A stretch of 45,873 bases of DNA. It comes from Botryococcus braunii (lineage: Eukaryota > Chlorophyta > Trebouxiophyceae). The DNA is taken from assembly GCA_002005505.1 (NCBI GenBank), contig KV908717.1:47641-93513 (forward strand), read 5' to 3'. Position 1 is the first letter of the stretch; the number at the start of each line of letters is the position of its first letter. Positions 11,545 through 26,064 of the stretch are shown here, piece by piece. Position numbers and translations under genes: made by a program. The notes under the pieces were generated by a model. It did not search any database. It was not told the DNA's origin and saw nothing but the letters and a program-made list of their open reading frames with translations.

Positions 11545-11582
11545 TATATGTACGTACGAAAGCACGCACACACACAAACACA

Positions 11583-11657
<75 letters not shown>

Positions 11658-11685
11658 GTGCGCACGTACGCACCCGCACGCACGT
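11424..11685. repeat. (CCCA)n, (GC)n and (AC)n microsatellites
   Basis: (CCCA)n at about 11416-11432, (GC)n at about 11448-11468, (CA)n at about 11469-11540 and again at about 11587-11653, then GCACGT-like alternating sequence. Confidence 0.95.
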
Positions 11686-12400
11686 GGGGAGAGGTTAAAC
11701 TGTTGTGTCCCTCTGCTCCTGCAGCCTAAAATATGATGGAGTTTGACCTTTGATCGGATGTTTGTAGTCAGTTACGTAACAAAAGTAAACGGTATACCTG
11801 CAATCGCACCAAGGATGCTGCCGGAACTGCCACCAAAAAACACTTATGACTAATATTAATCCCAAATATAATTGACACTTTTATTGCTAGTTTGGAAGGC
11901 TCTTTCAGAGTGAAAAGCGTTGACTGTATCGCATGCGCAGCTGCTGCCCTTTTTTGACTTGCAACAAATATCTGCCCTTGTGAGAACTGCTTTCACCTAA
12001 AGTAATCATGAGAATTCTGATCAGTTACTCGAGCATAAGGATCAATCCCTTGCCAACCCTAGTAAAGTTTCCATGAGCGTTGCATACTCATAGAGCGCAA
12101 AGAGATTCCAATGCCCTTGCAGTCCAACAAAAAAGGGCTTACATAATCAGAGGCCTGGGTCACACACCAGATTCAAGTGCCAGGGTAACCCAGGACGAAC
12201 AACATTACAGAGCCGCACGGCAGAGACGAAATATGAACTCGGATATTTATACGTGTTCATTACGGTTATAGCCTAGCCGTCCAACTGCCGTCATCAATGA
12301 CATTAATATCAGCCAATGCCCTGTAGGATGGGAGCCCTCAATATACCCCACTCGGTGGCCCGACGAAAAGCATGCATGTCTATACTTACTACTCATATAT
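11686..12400. other. No gene recognised
   Basis: Unique-looking sequence between two microsatellites. No frame with recognisable content, no RNA gene seen. Confidence 0.45.
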
Positions 12401-12404
12401 ATAC

Positions 12405-12455
12405 ATACACCCACACACACACGTACACACACGCACGCCCCCCCCCCCCCCCAAA

Positions 12456-12553
<98 letters not shown>

Positions 12554-12630
12554 CTCACGCACGCGCACACGTGGAGACACACATACATACACACACACAC
12601 AAACACATACACCCACCCACACACACACAC
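12405..12630. repeat. (AC)n microsatellite, left part of the CACTA target site
   Basis: Nearly pure (AC)n with a short C-run at about 12439-12452. It ends abruptly at the first base of the outer CACTA terminus (12631). (AC)n resumes at 26065 just outside the other terminus, so the two tracts were probably one. Confidence 0.9.
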
Positions 12631-13039
12631 CACTACGGGAAATCCGGGTGCTGAATCGAGTCGAAACGCGCCGGATCGAGACGATTCGAGTCGGAAAAAA
12701 ATTCCGCGCGACTCCCGAGCGCCTAATGTTCGTCGACTCTTCCTTACGAAAACATGGCGAAATTCCATGCGATTCGGACCCGATTCTCCGGTTCGTGAAC
12801 AAAATTTTGTCGGATTCGCGTGTGATTCCGTCGAATACCTTCAGGAAAAAGCCCAAATTTGTCGGACAAGCTGTAGACGCTAGAGTCAAGAGCAGTGAAA
12901 TTTTTAAGGAATCTTGGATTTATGCCACTTGGCATAATTTGGCTCAGTAATTTATTTTTCGTCTGCCACAGGGTGGCAGACACGGCAGGAATAATTTAAT
13001 TTCCCCCCGCCACGGTGACAGAATTAGCATCAAATCAAG

Positions 13040-13260
13040 AGTTTCGCCAACTTACCACAGAACTCGCCGCTTTTGTACCTCTGCTGGAGTTTGATCACGA
13101 AACTCGCCTCTTTTGTAGCAGACCCCTAACTCTGCTCGAGTTTGATCACGAAACTCGCCTCTTTTGTAGCAGACCCCTACCTCTGCTGGAGTTTGATGAC
13201 GAAACTCGCCTCTGCTCTAACAGACCCTATCTCTAGAGTCTGATCACAAAAGTCGCCGCT
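13040..13260. repeat. 51-bp minisatellite inside the hAT element
   Basis: About four copies of a 51-bp unit; GATCACGAAACTCGCC begins at 13093 and 13144, a GATGACG variant at 13195, and a diverged fourth copy at 13242. The plus strand reads LLEFDHETRLFCSRP repeats in one frame, probably without meaning. Confidence 0.85.
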
Positions 13261-13684
13261 CCTGTACCAGCTTTACCGCATACCCTTGTCTCGTTTAGAG
13301 TCTCTGAATAAGACTTCTGTTTTGATGTCTTGAAACACTATCAATTCCAACACCCAACCTCTCCACTGCATTATTTGCACATGCACGATTCACTCGCAGC
13401 CCTTCTTGCTGTTTTTAATGCAACTTGAGCATGTATATACGCGTTTCCAACAACCTTCAACAAAGAATTCAAGCTCATCAGTAAATAGCAACACGAGGGA
13501 TCTCTCCTTTGCAGGATACTTTTTGCCATTCATTAACATTTTAAAGCCATGCTGGAACCAATCGGATATTCAATACTAGCACCGGTGTGACAAACTTACT
13601 ACATTCAATGCGGATGTCCAAGTAAGGTGCAGACTAGAACTATGGAAGGCCTGAACCAAACCGTTGGTTTTTTCATTCATCCTA

Positions 13685-14479
13685 TCAAAATATGGCATCC
13701 ATCACACTCTCATCAACAAAGGCGGCATTATGAGACCTTTTCATTGCCGAATGCCCAGCTGTGACACCTCTGCGTTCTTTCGCATTCAAGAAGTAGTCAA
13801 GAGCTTTTTCATAATGGAAAGTTTTCATGTCATACGCTGACATGAATAGCCTCACACAGTCGTTCAAGTGATTTTCACCCAAAGGATTCCAGCGATCGTT
13901 CTTCAAGAAATTCATACAAGAGAACAGGCGCTCGGCTTGCACAGAACTAACTGGAATGATCAACATGATCACCGCTAGTTTGGCAAATTCTGAAATATCA
14001 CGCCCTTCTCCTGCCTTAGAAAGGTAGGCCCAGACGTATTGCGTCAAACTCTTGACCTCAACCTCTTCCTCCACCTCAACCTCTTCCTCAGCTGCATCAT
14101 CTAAGGAGCTTTCATCTTCAACATGCGAGCGAGCCTTTCTAGCCTCATCCTTTCTAGCCTGATCCTCAGCTCTGCGTTTTGTGATTGCTGCACGGATTGA
14201 TGGCACTCTCTCACGCATGATCTCCTTGAACCGCTTGGTCTGTGTGCGAAGCAAATCCCCATTTATGATAGGGGAAACGGTGATGTTGTTAGAAGAGCCC
14301 ACTATCTGCAACTTCTCTGTACCATACCCAACTAGGACCTCGACAGAATCCTCAAGATCCACAAGTTGTGGCTTCTCCCAATAGGACGCTTGCAAGACAA
14401 TAAGTGCATCCAACAAATCCGTATGCGGGAAACGCTCGTATAATTGCTCAGCCAATGTCCTAAGGCCTTCCAATATCAC
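13685..14479 (-). CDS. hAT transposase, C-terminal fragment with dimerisation domain
   Basis: A 264-aa frame whose residues about 165-215 match the hAT C-terminal dimerisation domain: LAVIMLIIPVSSVQAERLFS, then MNFLKNDRWNPLGENHLND, the counterpart of the family signature (IPxSSxxxERxFS...R..L....L..L). An acidic insert (EEEVEVEEEVEV) precedes it. The catalytic N-terminal and RNase-H-like parts are absent. The frame opens without a strong start just downstream of an in-frame TGA, and 47 bp further up the nested CACTA element interrupts the hAT. No matching N-terminal coding is visible on the far side (19960-20700), so this is a non-functional remnant or the last exon of a deleted copy. Confidence 0.7.
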   Translation of the reverse strand: MILEGLRTLAEQLYERFPHTDLLDALIVLQASYWEKPQLVDLEDSVEVLVGYGTEKLQIVGSSNNITVSPIINGDLLRTQTKRFKEIMRERVPSIRAAITKRRAEDQARKDEARKARSHVEDESSLDDAAEEEVEVEEEVEVKSLTQYVWAYLSKAGEGRDISEFAKLAVIMLIIPVSSVQAERLFSCMNFLKNDRWNPLGENHLNDCVRLFMSAYDMKTFHYEKALDYFLNAKERRGVTAGHSAMKRSHNAAFVDESVMDAIF

Positions 14480-15637
14480 AAACCTTCATGAGAATTTTAT
14501 TAAGGCACCCTTGCCATGACTCCTTGCACTAGTAGAAAAAACGCTCTTACTCCCATCTTATTCCGATCGCGTTTTCTGATTCCGACTCGATTCAGATCGG
14601 GCGTTCGGATCAGACCAATTTAAGACGCGTGAAGAGTTGTCCCCAAAAGGCCTACTTCTTGAAAAGGTAATGCAGCGCAAGTATCGGATTGGGGTCCATT
14701 ACTCATCCCATTGCATGTTACATGGCAGTTGTGATCTGCTGTGCCCATTTTGTAGGCGTTGTCCTGTGATATTGGAATTCAGAACCATTTCAGAACATCC
14801 TTAAAGCGGTCTAATACTCAATGGAATTCCAATGTGGCACACTCAAGAAGCTCAGACGCCCTCATTCAACGGTAATTGCGAATATGAAGTGTGTTATAAG
14901 GCATTGTACGTGCTTTCTTGGGGGAGTAAACGGATACGGTGCAAACTAAGCGAAAATGACCAACATTCCACCTGTTCAGCAAGTTCTACAGCAAAGCTGT
15001 GTTCAGGAACGAAGCAAATGACCACGCGGAGAGGCATAAGTTAATGCCATAAGATACAAACAGGTAGAGACCGAGGGGGCAGTGCAAAGTGGGGTAGACT
15101 AAAGATCAACAGTCGGAGATTGTGTGGGTGAGCATGTGTGAGAGTGAGAATCGTGGTAATCACTCGCACCTTGTCGGTAATGCGTCAAGGACCTGAAGTC
15201 AAGGCCTTTGCCGTTGATGGAGTTACAATTGAAGGTCATAATCTAGTATGTCACACATTTCGTACTTCGAGACTGTTTTATTGTATTGCCCTCAAAGATT
15301 GTACAACTCCTAATGTACAAAAATAGTAGCGCAGTACGCTGACTCGGACCGAATCTCCTGAGAATCTCCGTCGGAAGCATACAGCCGTTTGTTTAGTTCG
15401 CAGTCAGCATTTAGCTTTATATCATGGCATGGCTAGTACTCTCATGCTTTATCCCAGGTCGTTCTATGCCTGTTGGCACTTGCATTGCTCCGAACGCCGG
15501 GGACTCTGCATTTGCATTCCGATGCTCGCGCATGGCCCCATAGCGTTTCAAGGTGAGTTCACCTTGCTTCGTGTTGCGTTGCTCTCAGTATGTTTCTGTT
15601 GCTCTTTGTATATCACTTTACTGTTGGCAGCTTTAAA

Positions 15638-15833
15638 GCAACTCAAGACCATATTTACTCCGTAGCCTCCCATTAAAAGAAAATTCTATGCGACGCCCCA
15701 TGACAGAATTCTTTCGAAAGAGCAAGAGATCTAAATTTAGATCTCTTGCTCTTTCGAAAGAATTCTGTCATGGGGCGTCGCATAGAATTTTCTTTTAATG
15801 GGAGGCTACGGAGTAAATATGGTCTTGAGTTGC
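15638..15833. repeat. Perfect 196-bp palindrome without spacer
   Basis: Two 98-bp arms are exact reverse complements and meet at 15735/15736, centred on TAAATTTA. I checked the arms base by base and found no mismatch. The outer end of the right arm (GAGTAAATATGGTCTTGA) also occurs at about 17254 and 18376, at the start of the duplicated units further right. Confidence 0.95.
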
Positions 15834-16489
15834 GGCGTGTAATGGTGCTAATACTGTTCTAGAAATCAATGCAGGGCAGTCACAAAGGTGTTGTGTGCAG
15901 GGGCTTGTTCACTTCTTGCTGCAACAAATGTAATCGAAACAACTCCATGACATCCGGGGAAAGGAAGCGCAAGCAGTTGACTCTTCCTCAAACCTTTGTA
16001 CGTTTTCACAAAGTGTCCCAATCTCCTGTCTATGTCTGTGGGCCCGCAGATAAGGCGAGCTGTTCCCCATCACAGAAGTTTTGTTTATCTGGCTCATGCG
16101 GTAGAAGCTGTTGCTTTTGGAAGATTCAGGCATATAGTGTTCTGTTCACTGACGTGGGATGGTTCTAGCTCCTTGCCATTACCACCTCCTGACATTCATG
16201 CCAATGAGCCCATGTCAAGGAGAGCCCTGTCTGTTGCTCCTTGTCTTGCACCCCCTTTACACTCTCCCCCGTGTTTTAAGGTTATACTTATTGGGTCAAG
16301 TTGACGGTGCAACTCATGGCATCAGTTGGGGGCACCCACACTTGGTAGGCAGCCGAAGTGAAATGTTTAGAAATTCTATGCACTCATTCTACCACATGGG
16401 TAGAGCTTGTTTGGTCTTCAAAGGGGCTAGTCATTTTGCACTCTTGGCCCACGCTGTCCCTCTCTACAATCTCAACCCCCCTCACACAG

Positions 16490-16751
16490 ACCAACACATA
16501 CATGCAAGTCCCTTTTTGTATGACAACATATTCCAGTACCCCTGGCTGGACAAACCACTCCAAAAAATGGACGCTATGGGACTTTCAAGAGCTCTGTGGG
16601 TTGCAGGAGTTGAAACACTTTGCTGCAACCACCATAATGAAAGGATTGCATGCCATGGGGGACAAGTAAATGCCCAAGTACTTGCATATTCCTGAGGCAG
16701 AAGTTATAGCTCTTTGCAGTTTCAGGATCAGTAGTCAATTATGTGAATAAG
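16490..16751 (+). pseudogene. Exon-like segment, copy A
   Basis: Preceded by a pyrimidine-rich CCCCCCTCACACAG acceptor and followed by AATAAG/GTAAGCCC, a good donor. It reads [20 protein letters not shown] and on to NHHNERIACHGGQ in one frame. The protein is not recognised. Copy B (17582-17844) is one base longer, so the two copies cannot both keep the same frame through to the donor. This may be a captured host-gene exon inside the CACTA element. Confidence 0.35.
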
Positions 16752-16783
16752 GTAAGCCCTCATTTCTTCGCCCCGCATTCTCT

Positions 16784-18705
<1,922 letters not shown>

Positions 18706-18820
18706 GGGGGGGGGGGAGCCACTGCGGTACTCTCTTGTGGCTGGCCTATGCATGTAGCTATAGCTATAGCCAAGGTCCTGCCGGTTACGGGTCTTGCAGG
18801 ACGTGTTGGATTGCCGTCCA

Positions 18821-19680
18821 AAACCTGCAGCCGTGCCCTTGGAGATCCACCAGAAGGTTACGCTCACAGGGGCCTGTATGAGGGGGCTTGCGATATGCCC
18901 ACTTCTGGAGTGATTCCCTGAGGCAGGCACTATCAGCATGCGGCGATGGATGAATTAGCATATAGCCTGAGGCACTGTCAAGATGTCAGTCGTTACAGCA
19001 TGAAGGAAGATACTGCGAGCCATTCGTGCATAGTTTGCGACTATAATTGTGCATTACATGCAGCTCTGTCAGACCCCTGCTGGACGGTGACATGTCATGC
19101 CTATTTAAGGACTGCGGAGGCTACTGTATTGCAAGGGTTGAGGGGTTTGCAATATGCTTTCTTGAACATCGCACGTGGTGTTTGCTCAGCTAGATTGGGG
19201 GGGGGGGGCACCCGTACAGTTGGCGTAAAGCTCTCCTGTTGATCTACGGTTGCCAGTTTGAAGGTCATGGGGCTTGGTGAATGATTGCGCCCCTTGTAAA
19301 TTTGTTGAACTTTAATCTTGGAACACACTTTCCACCGTCTGCACTTCTTGCCTGCTGGCCTCATTCCACCGTTGCCTCACAAGCTTTTGCAACTGTGTTT
19401 TCTATACTGTCATACATTATACAACACCATGGGTGGGGCATGGCTGGAATGGTGGGTGGATTCAAGTCCCTTTATATCACTGTGTAATCTTGTATGGTGA
19501 CGAGCCATCTCTACAGCTTAAGTATGAGTGCAGGAACATGTGTGGGGGGTACTTTGTGTCACTGTATGCCATTACCACCACAATCATGTTCAGCTGGTGA
19601 TAATGGCATCAGTGGCACAGAGTGTCCCAGCACATGTTTCTGCACTTGTACTTCTGCTGTAGAGATGTCTCGTCACCGTA
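18821..19680. other. Inner CACTA interior, no gene recognised
   Basis: Sequence without a supported gene. A G-run lies at about 19197-19208. The stretch 19680-19956 is the subterminal region with GATTCCGATTCG and TCTGAAATT-type repeats. Confidence 0.4.
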
Positions 19681-20249
19681 CATGTAACCATATCGACAGC
19701 ATAAATTCGGTTCAGAATCAGAATCGCATCCGATGAATTTCAGTACCGATTGAGATCGACAAAATCTGAATTCCGACTGATTTGTCTCGTAATTGAATCT
19801 GAAATTGGCCGAAACTGAAATCGTACTAAAATTTTCAGACCAGACTCAGTCCGCCGACCGTCCGCAGCCTACTGAACTCGATCTGAAATTTTTCGATAAT
19901 CGTACTGAAATTCGGCGCCGATTCCGATTCGATTAAGAGCGATTTTTCTACTAGTGTTGGTGATACTCTTCCCTCCAGATGTAAGATTATGGTATGAACG
20001 ATGGGCATCTGATGTGTATGTGAGCCGACCCCCTGGCCCATTAAAAGCCAAAAGGGCTCAACTTTGACGGAGACGCTTGAATCTTTATTAGGTTATAAGG
20101 TAATTACGAAACGCCTCATCAATCAGCCCTTCACCATTCTTCATGTCATAATGCGATCTGATAAATTTGTTCATAAAATGTCAGAAAACAAAGTGAGAAG
20201 GTCCGTCCGTCTTGGGCAACCGAGTTCGCCAGTCAACAGAACCAGCGGT

Positions 20250-20470
20250 GGTGACTCATTCGGGACTCCCTGGCAGGGACTCCCGAATGGCGATTCGGTA
20301 GTCGGGCTTCGGGCGCTTGCGCTCCCCGGCCTACCGTCTTCCGTAGCTGCTGGCCTTAAATTAAGGCCAGCGGCTACGGAAGAAGGCCCTTTATGCGGAC
20401 CGCCCTGCTGGCAGCCTACTAGCAGCCCACTCTGAGAGCCTCTCAGTGAGAGGGCTCTGAGAGATCATGA
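20250..20470. repeat. Cluster of imperfect palindromes in the hAT element
   Basis: Three hairpin-forming units in a row: ATTCGGGACTCCC with GGGACTCCCGAAT (about 20258-20287); a 22-bp-arm palindrome at 20338-20382 with a single-base centre and one G/T mismatch, containing GGCCTTAAATTAAGGCC; and CTCTGAGAGCCTCTCA with TGAGAGGGCTCTGAGAG (about 20430-20463). Confidence 0.8.
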
Positions 20471-20732
20471 CCCTCGTCCGGAATACAGGGGTGGCAGAAT
20501 CGTCCCTTGAGAAATACATTTTCAAATGCCACCGTGGCAGAAATCCCTATCTTGATTTTTTTTCCCTCTGCCACTCTGTGGCAGAATCAGCCTCCCGCAT
20601 TTCTTTTTCGCTGCCTGAAATGGCAGAGTCGGAGGGTGCAAAATGGGATTATTCTGCCAGCCAACCGCTCGGAATTATTTAATTCTGCCAAAATGGCATA
20701 ATTCTGCCACTAAAAATTTCACTGGTCAAGAG

Positions 20733-21435
20733 CAGTGCTTTTCAGCACTTTTTAGACTGTATTGGACGTTATTCAGATATCCACGTACGAAACAAACATT
20801 GCTCGCATATGCACAGCAGGTGTGTAATCCAGAATTCTCGCGTTACATGAAGCGTGCATATAGATAAACTATCGTGGCCAAGGGGGAATTTTTATTGTTA
20901 CATCATGCATCCGTAGTTCCGGGCACCGGCATCTGGTCGACCCGCGATACTCGACGACATTCAGGCAGCACTCGGACCCCACATAAAGAATAAATTTGGT
21001 TTACAAGCTTCAAGTACAAGGTAATAGATGTCCTTAATCGCGTGGCACGCCTGTACCTTGCGCTGTTCGCAGACAATGCCCGTGAAATTCCTCAAATTGC
21101 GACCTTCCGAATGCCCGTTTCGACATATTTTAAATACATGTGGTCAAACATTGTCTAAAAAGCCATAGCACATGCAATATGGCGATGTCCTACAGGCAGC
21201 ATACTGACATGTTCTGAAACATATGCCTGACTTAGCAAGACATACATCTTGTGTCATACAACTGCTGCACAGCTCAGCATATGGTGCAAGTGTACATTTT
21301 GTCATCAACTGTACATGTCTGCACCAGTGAGCACTGCACAAATATGTGTGCCAGTCCCAAATTTGTAGCACAAGTCTGCAGACGCTGCAAACCCAGGTGG
21401 CCAAGTACATAATGGTTGCTAACATAATGGTTGTA
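20733..21435. repeat. Dispersed ~700-bp repeat, copy 1 (outer CACTA interior)
   Basis: Aligns with about 31740-32460 along its whole length at perhaps 75-80% identity by eye, for example GCTCGCATATGCACAGCAG, CACCGGCATCTGGTCGACC, GCAGACAATGCCCGTG and GTCTGCAGACGC in the same order in both. It is the interior of the CACTA family. No gene is recognised in it. Confidence 0.88.
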
Positions 21436-21439
21436 AACA

Positions 21440-22157
21440 GCAATTCAACCGCATAGGCAATAAGGTACAATGTACCTTATGCTGAACTGCACTAACTTTT
21501 GACAGCACACACACCATCTGTGAGCTTCCAAACGCATGGCTACTCTGTGCCCAGAAACCAACTGGCACACCCTCCCCTCCACCTTTTCCCGATCCAAAGC
21601 ACACTCCTAATCCTCCCAGCCCACAACCACCCTCCCAAGTACAAAGCGCAGCCACAAAAATAGATCCCTGAAAAGATTCATGCTGCCAAGGAAGAGGATC
21701 GCTCGACCCAAGTGACGCAGCTCCAATGAGCTGTTGCATGACTGATGGGATATGGAATGGAGGGTCCGCTGGACGAAGAGCCGGCACAGAACAGCCTTCG
21801 AATGCACATGGAGGTCCTGCATTTCCAATCCAAGTATTGGGAGTGCCATTGCATGCAAGGCCACACTGCAAACACCCAGGCCAAAAATATGGTACATTGC
21901 AACACACATCATTACAAGGGCAAAGCAACCAAAAGATGTGACTGTGTATTTTAAAAACATCAGAAATAACTAACACACTGAACTTCCCTTATGCATGCTC
22001 CACAGTTGATTAAAACTTATGGATGAGTAGTTGGGCATTTATATTCCCCTTGGCAAGGTGGCACGCCCACACACACCCACTAACATAAGCATGCACACAG
22101 TCACAAGGGCACACACGCAGCGCACACATATGCGCGCGCGCATGCACACGCACATGT

Positions 22158-22210
<53 letters not shown>

Positions 22211-22826
22211 TGAGGGTACCCATGGGCACACACACGCGCATGCACCCACACTTGCTCTGCATGTCAAACATACCTGACCGAGAGTCTTGTAGTGGCATGC
22301 TGGAGGCATGCTCTGAACTGGAAAAACATCCGTCCCAGAAAAGTCTTGTTGAGCACCTGCAGCTCCTAGCAAGCAACATCAGAAATACAGATGGCGCAAG
22401 CAGAAAAATGTTATTATGAACCAGACAATAAGGTACATTGTATTGATCTCCTGCACTTTTCAAAACTGTCCACATGGGCAATACAAGGCACTTCAAAAGC
22501 ACAGACAACATGTGTATGACCTTCCAAAGGCAGGAGAAGGTACTCTGACCCAAAGAACCAAATGTTACATCCTTCCTCCACCTTCCCCAACCAAAGCATA
22601 CTCCCACTCCTCAAAATTCCGGAAGGATGGCCGCGCGCGCACACACAGACTATCAAGTGGGATACACGAGAAAGGGCTTTGTGATGACAAAACTTAATTG
22701 TGCTGCACTGCACATAAGGGTCTATGATCAGTGTGCCACAGCTGTACATCCTGATCTACATGGGCTGCAACGCGGGAGTAGCTCACTCCCAGCCATTGAA
22801 CGCACAGACAGACAGACACAGACACA

Positions 22827-22897
<71 letters not shown>

Positions 22898-23300
22898 CTC
22901 ACTTTCAGCAATCTGCAAAGTAATGATTGCAGATTCATCCATCGGGAACCACCCCCAACTGGGTACAAGGCATGGGACAACAAGAACAGTACTGTAAACC
23001 AGAGATTAAAGTACACTGTACCTTATGCTGTACACTACTTTTCAAAGAGTCCCTAGAGCCCTTCCAAGACACATGATGTCCGTGCCACAGACATCATGTC
23101 TGTGACCTTCCAAAGGCATGGGAAGGCACTCTGTGCCCGAGAAATAATTTTCTATCCTTCCCCCCACCCAAAGCACGCCACCAAAGCCCAAAACTCCGAC
23201 AAGTACGGCCACTGCGGCATAGCAATAACTGCACAAGTGGTACGCTCCAAACCCCAACCCTAGCCCTCAACCCACCCTCCCAAGTCCAAATACAGCCAAA
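21440..23300. repeat. Three diverged copies of a ~200-bp segment
   Basis: Segments at about 21440-21660, 22420-22620 and 22990-23290 share, in order, a (AT)AAGGTACA...TGTACCTTATGCTG motif, CTTTTCAAA or CTTTTGACA, a GACCTTCCAAAGGCATGG-like core, ACTCTGTGCCC, a CCTTCCCCCACC stretch and CAAAGCACACTCC. Copies 1 and 3 also share CCACCCTCCCAAGT. Between them lie (CA)n tracts at about 22157-22207 and 22808-22896. On the minus strand the core reads AFGRSQ/PLEGHTHVVC-like segments, so they may be duplicated exons of a captured gene. Confidence 0.65.
23060..23105. repeat. Inverted repeat ACATGATGTC / GACATCATGT
   Basis: 10-bp arms separated by about 9 nt inside the third 200-bp segment. The other two segments lack it. 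Confidence 0.7.
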
Positions 23301-23996
23301 CACAGAGCTCTAGGCTGCAAAGAAAACACTTTGACTCGGGCTTGGAGTGACAGATAAGATGCGACTTGGCAGCCCTGCTGCCACAACTTGTGGCACATTA
23401 AAAGAATTGCAGCGAGGCTGATTGCGTTAGCCAGTGGCACATGAAAATTAAACGAAGGTGAGCCAATATTACCAAACCATCTACAAGCTCATAGAGAGCA
23501 CAAGAGAAATGCTAAGCGCACACAAGAGCATGGCAGTCTACATTGTTTCATGCCCTAAGGCCATGAACGACAACATGCACTACAAGTGTACTGCCATTTC
23601 ATGCATTTCATTGACAACACCAATATATATCAGTAAACAGAAAGAAACTGACAGGGTTGAAATTCAGATTGCATTTGAAAAGTAAAATCCATTCCCCTGG
23701 ATAGCCTACTGAAGGGACACTACACTTGCACTGATAAAGCACTAACAAGAAATTCCTGCTGTACTGCATGGTATAGTAGCAAACATGCGTCTGCGTCACA
23801 GGAAGATGTGTCTCCTATGTGTAGTGCATGCGTAAGAAATGGAGATGGCCTGAAGGTAAGCAGCAATGCTGAGGAACACAAAATCGCCAGGACCAGGAAA
23901 TCGGAGGGACCCTCCTGCCCCATGTACTTCTGACGAGCGCATGAAGAAACATGCATACACAGATACTAGCATGCGCGCGGCTCGCGCGCGCGCGCG

Positions 23997-24035
<39 letters not shown>

Positions 24036-24411
24036 ACCCACCCACCCACACACGCACGCGCGCGCAGCCGGCAGAAGGCTGCACTCAGTAGGTAGGAGAA
24101 GGGAGGAAGAGAGATAGAGAGAGTGTTGGGGGGGAGGGTATGCTTCACCTGATATGGTATCCACCTGATGAGCACCTTGAAGCGTTTCAACTTAAACTTC
24201 CGGACCATCTGTGGGCATCATGGGTGACACATGGACCCCCATGGAGAGTTGCTGACTGCTGCTATGCAAGATGGGATTACTGCCATTATCCACACCTGGT
24301 GTGAGGGACTATGCCGGTGTGCAATTTACGTTGGAATCTGCAAGTTCCATCGACAAAAGTTGGTTGCGCTCCACAATTTTACATGCACATAAAGGCCTAT
24401 GATCAGTATGC
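23301..24411. other. Outer CACTA interior, no gene recognised
   Basis: No supported gene. Contains a GC-alternating and (CA)n/(CCCA)n microsatellite at about 23975-24064. Confidence 0.4.
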
Positions 24412-24635
24412 CACAGCTGTAAATCCTGATCTACACGGGGTGCAACATGGGAGTAGGTGATCCCCAGACATGCACAGCTGTACAGCTGTACATCCTGATC
24501 TTCATGGGCTGCAACGTGGGAGTAGCGACCCACAGACATGCACAGCATCCTGTTCTACATGGGCTGCCACACAGGAGTAGCTCAGCCAGAGACATGTGCA
24601 GCTGTACATCGTGATCTACATGGGTGCAAGATATA
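24412..24635. repeat. ~56-68-bp tandem repeat
   Basis: Four units starting at about 24412, 24473, 24541 and 24597, each of the form (CACAGCTGTA)CATCCTGATCTACATGGGCTGCAACRTGGGAGTAGC...CAGACATG. A further single unit lies at about 22736-22800. Units differ by small indels and substitutions. Confidence 0.8.
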
Positions 24636-24894
24636 AGTTAAGAACCTCACGAATCAACTAATTTGCTACATGTTGCAATGTAAACACACCAACCCTCCCT
24701 CTTCAAACCTTCCTCTTTAGACGGGGGGCTAAGGACAGTAGGAGGAAAAGTGGACAGTTCAAATGCCCATGCACATAGAAACCAGTCTTACCCCCTGTGC
24801 ACCCCCCTCCCAAAGGGAATGGGGGGCGTGAGAGAGAGAGAGGGGGGGGGGATGGAGAGGGAAGTTTTGGCATGGGTGAGCACGCGTGGCGTGC

Positions 24895-25392
<498 letters not shown>

Positions 25393-25409
25393 AGTTAGAT
25401 GACAACATG

Positions 25410-25694
25410 CTAAATGCCATGGATCTTTGCATGGCTTATACCTTGTAATGCGTTGCAATTGCAGTTTTCAGGAAGGGCATCCACATCACAAATAAGCTTC
25501 ACATCCTCGTCCTGCTGTTGTCGCTCCATAGAAATTTTGCATTTAAATGGGATGGACAACGCTCCGTTATGTTGGACAGCAGCACCTTTTGACATCAAAG
25601 GCTTCCAGCTTGCAATTCTTGCAGACATGCCAATCTTCCTTTCCGAGGTTGCAATGCGGTCTAACAATTTGTCGTCATACATGCCATACCCCAC
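25410..25694 (-). CDS. Possible exon, unknown protein (outer CACTA interior)
   Basis: A 94-residue minus-strand frame with protein-like composition: KLLDRIATSERKIGMSARIA, then SIPFKCKISMERQQQDEDVK and LICDVDALPENCN. It ends at the stop near 25410. I recognise no domain. It lies within the transposon, so it could be a captured exon or chance. Confidence 0.25.
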   Translation of the reverse strand: MGYGMYDDKLLDRIATSERKIGMSARIASWKPLMSKGAAVQHNGALSIPFKCKISMERQQQDEDVKLICDVDALPENCNCNALQGISHAKIHGI

Positions 25695-25951
25695 TTTCCC
25701 TGCATTCTATACATTCATGTATAGAGTTACTGATTTGAGAATGCTCCCGACCTGTGATGCCTTACTGATTAGGAGAACAGCGGCGTGCTTACAGACAGTT
25801 GGCACTGAAGCTTCATTACGATATGTTTATATGCAGAGGTATCTGTGTAATGTAAAAAAACGAAAGACGAAGCTGCAATATCTCGCAATGTGTTGCGCTT
25901 GTCAACGGTCATGAATCATGACTCATGATTCGACTCTTTTGGACGGCATTA

Positions 25952-25985
25952 GGCGGTATTCAACCCTCCAGCGTTGAATACCGCC
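25952..25985. repeat. Subterminal hairpin of the outer CACTA element
   Basis: Arms GGCGGTATTCAAC (25952-25964) and GTTGAATACCGCC (25973-25985) are exact complements around an 8-nt loop, about 80 bp inside the right terminus. A GAATCATGACTCATGATTC palindrome lies just upstream at about 25914-25932. Confidence 0.9.
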
Positions 25986-26064
25986 GACTCGGCGCCGAAT
26001 CGGAAGCGTCGACAAATTTTTACGAGTCGATTCGATTGGATTCGACGCCAGATTTCCCGTAGTG

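Noticed and set aside
19835..20700. Missing N-terminal part of the hAT transposase
   Set aside because: Minus-strand frames here show no hAT motif; the coding part appears deleted or unrecognisable.
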